The position numbers and the translations under genes were made by a program. 8,624 bases of DNA from Clostridia bacterium (lineage in GTDB: Bacteria; Bacillota; Clostridia; Christensenellales; Borkfalkiaceae), in assembly GCA_017628935.1 (NCBI GenBank), contig JAGBYC010000148.1:1-8624 (forward strand), in the 5' to 3' direction. Numbering within the stretch: the stretch's first letter is position 1; each line of letters starts with the position of its first letter. The notes beneath the pieces were generated by a model that saw only the letters and a list, made by a program, of their open reading frames with translations, was not told the DNA's origin and searched no databases. Positions 7,330 through 8,624 of this stretch are shown here, in pieces.

Positions 7330-8304
7330 TTAAAGCATTTTCGATAATAATTCTTCAGTAGTAAATTGTGATAAGTCGGCAGGAGAAATATCAAATACAG
7401 TTTTCGCGCCGAAATCGTTTTTTAAGTATAATTTATAAACTGCACGAGCGTATGCAACAAGTACGCTTGCCGTAAATTCAGGGTTAGAATCAAGTTTTAA
7501 ATTATATTCAATTAAATGTTTGTTTTCGTTATTTAAACCCGTTGAACCCGTTCTAATAACCGTACCGCCGTGTGGCATACCTTTGTGGTTTTTGTTAAGT
7601 TCTTCAAGCGTAATAAAATTAACGGTTGTATCATAGTCGGCAAAGTAATTTGGCATTGATTTTATTTCATTTTCAATTTTTTGTAAATCAGCGCCGTCTT
7701 TAGCAACTACGTAGCATTCACGTAAATGTTTTTGACGGGTTGTAAGGGTAGGATTTACACCACTTTTAACTAAATTAACCGATTCTTCAACTGGAACGGT
7801 GTATTGACGTGCATCTATAACGCCGTCAATACGTCTTATTGCGTCACTATGGCCTTGGCTTACGCCACGTCCCCAAAACGTATAATCGCTACCATTTGGT
7901 AAAATAGCGTTAGCATATACGCGCGCAATTGAAAACATACCAGGGTCCCAACCAGCGCTAATTAACGCAGTAGTTTTATTTTTTAATGCAACGCTGTTAA
8001 CGTTTGCAAAATGTGTAGGATTTTTGGCGTGGGTGTCAAAACTATCAACTATATTAAAGTTTTCAGCCAAAGTAGGTGATAAAACTGGTAAATCGGTTGC
8101 GCTACCACCACAAATAATAAGCACGTCGATATCATTTTTAAATTTTAAAATATCGTTTGCGTTATAAACGGGTGTACCGTAAGTTTTAACAGTTTCAGGC
8201 GCACGTCTTGTAAAAACACCTACAACTTCAATATTTTTATCGTTTAATGCAGAAATTTCAACGCCTTTGCCTAAATTTCCGTATCCGTAAATACCTATTT
8301 TCAT
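7330..8304 (-). CDS. ddh: meso-Diaminopimelate D-dehydrogenase
   Basis: The enzyme performs NADPH-dependent reductive amination of L-2-amino-6-oxopimelate (the open form of tetrahydrodipicolinate) with ammonia to give meso-DAP in one step, replacing the four-step succinylase or acetylase branches. The 324 residues compare with about 320 for the Corynebacterium enzyme. They show an N-terminal Rossmann motif GYGNLG (7-12), SAGWDPGM (116-123), the highly characteristic GVSQGHSDAIRRI (147-159), PHGG followed by VIRTG (244-253), and NPEFTASVLVAYARA near the C-terminus. ATG 8304 has AAAGG at 8316-8312 (7-nt spacing), lying inside the 3' end of dapB; only 3 nt separate the dapB stop from this start, so the two are almost certainly co-transcribed and probably coupled. 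The product feeds both peptidoglycan and LysA, encoded next downstream. Confidence 0.95.
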   Translation of the reverse strand: MKIGIYGYGNLGKGVEISALNDKNIEVVGVFTRRAPETVKTYGTPVYNANDILKFKNDIDVLIICGGSATDLPVLSPTLAENFNIVDSFDTHAKNPTHFANVNSVALKNKTTALISAGWDPGMFSIARVYANAILPNGSDYTFWGRGVSQGHSDAIRRIDGVIDARQYTVPVEESVNLVKSGVNPTLTTRQKHLRECYVVAKDGADLQKIENEIKSMPNYFADYDTTVNFITLEELNKNHKGMPHGGTVIRTGSTGLNNENKHLIEYNLKLDSNPEFTASVLVAYARAVYKLYLKNDFGAKTVFDISPADLSQFTTEELLSKML

Positions 8305-8307
8305 AAA

Positions 8308-8624
8308 TTAACCTTTAATAATATCTTGCATAGTGTAGTGGCCGTTTGGTTTGCCAACTAAAAATTTAACTGCAGAAATAGCACCTTCAGCAAACAATGC
8401 GCGACTAAACGCTTCGTGCTTAAGTGAAATTTGTTGATTTTGAGTGCCTATAATAACTTCGTGCTCGCCAACGATATTACCCATACGAATAGCGTGTATG
8501 CCAATTTCGTTCTTTTCACGCTTACCAGCGCCACTTCTACCTACTTTAGCGTAAGTTTCAGGGCGAACTTCTTTAATAGATTCAGCAAGCATTATAGCCG
8601 TTCCACTTGGCGCGTCAACCTTTC
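8308..8624 (-). CDS. dapB: 4-Hydroxy-tetrahydrodipicolinate reductase, C-terminal part (5' end outside window)
   Basis: DapB reduces 4-hydroxy-tetrahydrodipicolinate to tetrahydrodipicolinate with NAD(P)H, the step just before Ddh. Only the last 104 residues are in the window. They begin at the signature KVDAPSGTA, whose lysine (codon 8622-8620) corresponds to the catalytic Lys of the family, and continue with a 'GRSGAGKR' stretch, IHAIRMGNIVGEHEVIIG, and the C-terminal 'SRALFAEGAISAVKFLVGKPNGHYTMQDII', a typical DapB ending. The N-terminal Rossmann domain lies beyond the right edge. The Met at 8592 is internal, since the conserved DAPSGTA motif precedes it. It is upstream of, and co-directional with, ddh and lysA, 3 nt from the ddh start. 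Any promoter or lysine-responsive leader for this cluster would be outside the window. Confidence 0.95.
   Translation of the reverse strand, partial: KVDAPSGTAIMLAESIKEVRPETYAKVGRSGAGKREKNEIGIHAIRMGNIVGEHEVIIGTQNQQISLKHEAFSRALFAEGAISAVKFLVGKPNGHYTMQDIIKG

Noticed and set aside
6090..7361. Plus-strand open frames at 6090-6311, 6669-6920 and 7173-7361
   Set aside because: They are antisense to lysA and its junction with ddh, and their translations have low-complexity character without family features.
8308..8592. Starting dapB at the ATG at 8592
   Set aside because: The signature KVDAPSGTA lies before this Met in the same open frame, so the gene continues out of the window.
1..8624. A defence island, mobile element or novel multi-gene system
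   Set aside because: Every gene but one is a recognised housekeeping family, there are no transposase, integrase, repeat or direct-repeat boundaries, and codon use looks uniform across the window.

Overview
The window looks like a chromosomal housekeeping segment from an AT-rich, probably uncultured, Clostridia-like member of the Bacillota. This is inferred from gene content (U32 peptidase next to mutS2, a rhodanese-less ThiI beside its own cysteine desulfurase, meso-diaminopimelate dehydrogenase) and base composition; no rRNA or other marker here fixes the taxon. Codon use is somewhat unusual for such AT-rich DNA: CGT/CGC are common for Arg (4 of 6 in the first gene), and C-ending codons are strongly favoured before a G.

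Plus strand, 1-5936: five tightly packed genes that read like one operon. They are the 3' end of a U32-family peptidase-like gene (cut by the left edge), mutS2, a small two-helix membrane protein of unknown role, a class V cysteine desulfurase, and thiI. Junctions are ATGA (4-nt overlap), about 48 nt, an 8-nt overlap, and TAATG (1-nt overlap). The last two genes form a recognisable sulfur-relay pair: the desulfurase takes sulfur from cysteine, and ThiI uses it for 4-thiouridine in tRNA and possibly for thiamin thiazole. MutS2 is an ATPase linked to recombination control and ribosome rescue. The membrane protein between them has no assigned function.

Minus strand, 8624-5966: three genes of the late lysine/meso-diaminopimelate pathway, transcribed dapB (5' end outside the window) -> ddh -> lysA. 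Together they cover dihydrodipicolinate reduction, one-step reductive amination of tetrahydrodipicolinate to meso-DAP, and decarboxylation of meso-DAP to L-lysine. This is the dehydrogenase variant of the pathway.

The two operons converge on one short GC-rich hairpin at 5938-5962, flanked by T-runs on both strands, which can end both transcripts. No RNA genes, mobile elements, CRISPR arrays or long gene-free stretches are visible; the longest intergenic gap is about 50 nt. I found no convincing undescribed multi-gene system. The points most worth a second look are the NAY-specific codon-context bias, the altered Smr motif in MutS2, and the membrane protein coupled to the cysteine desulfurase.
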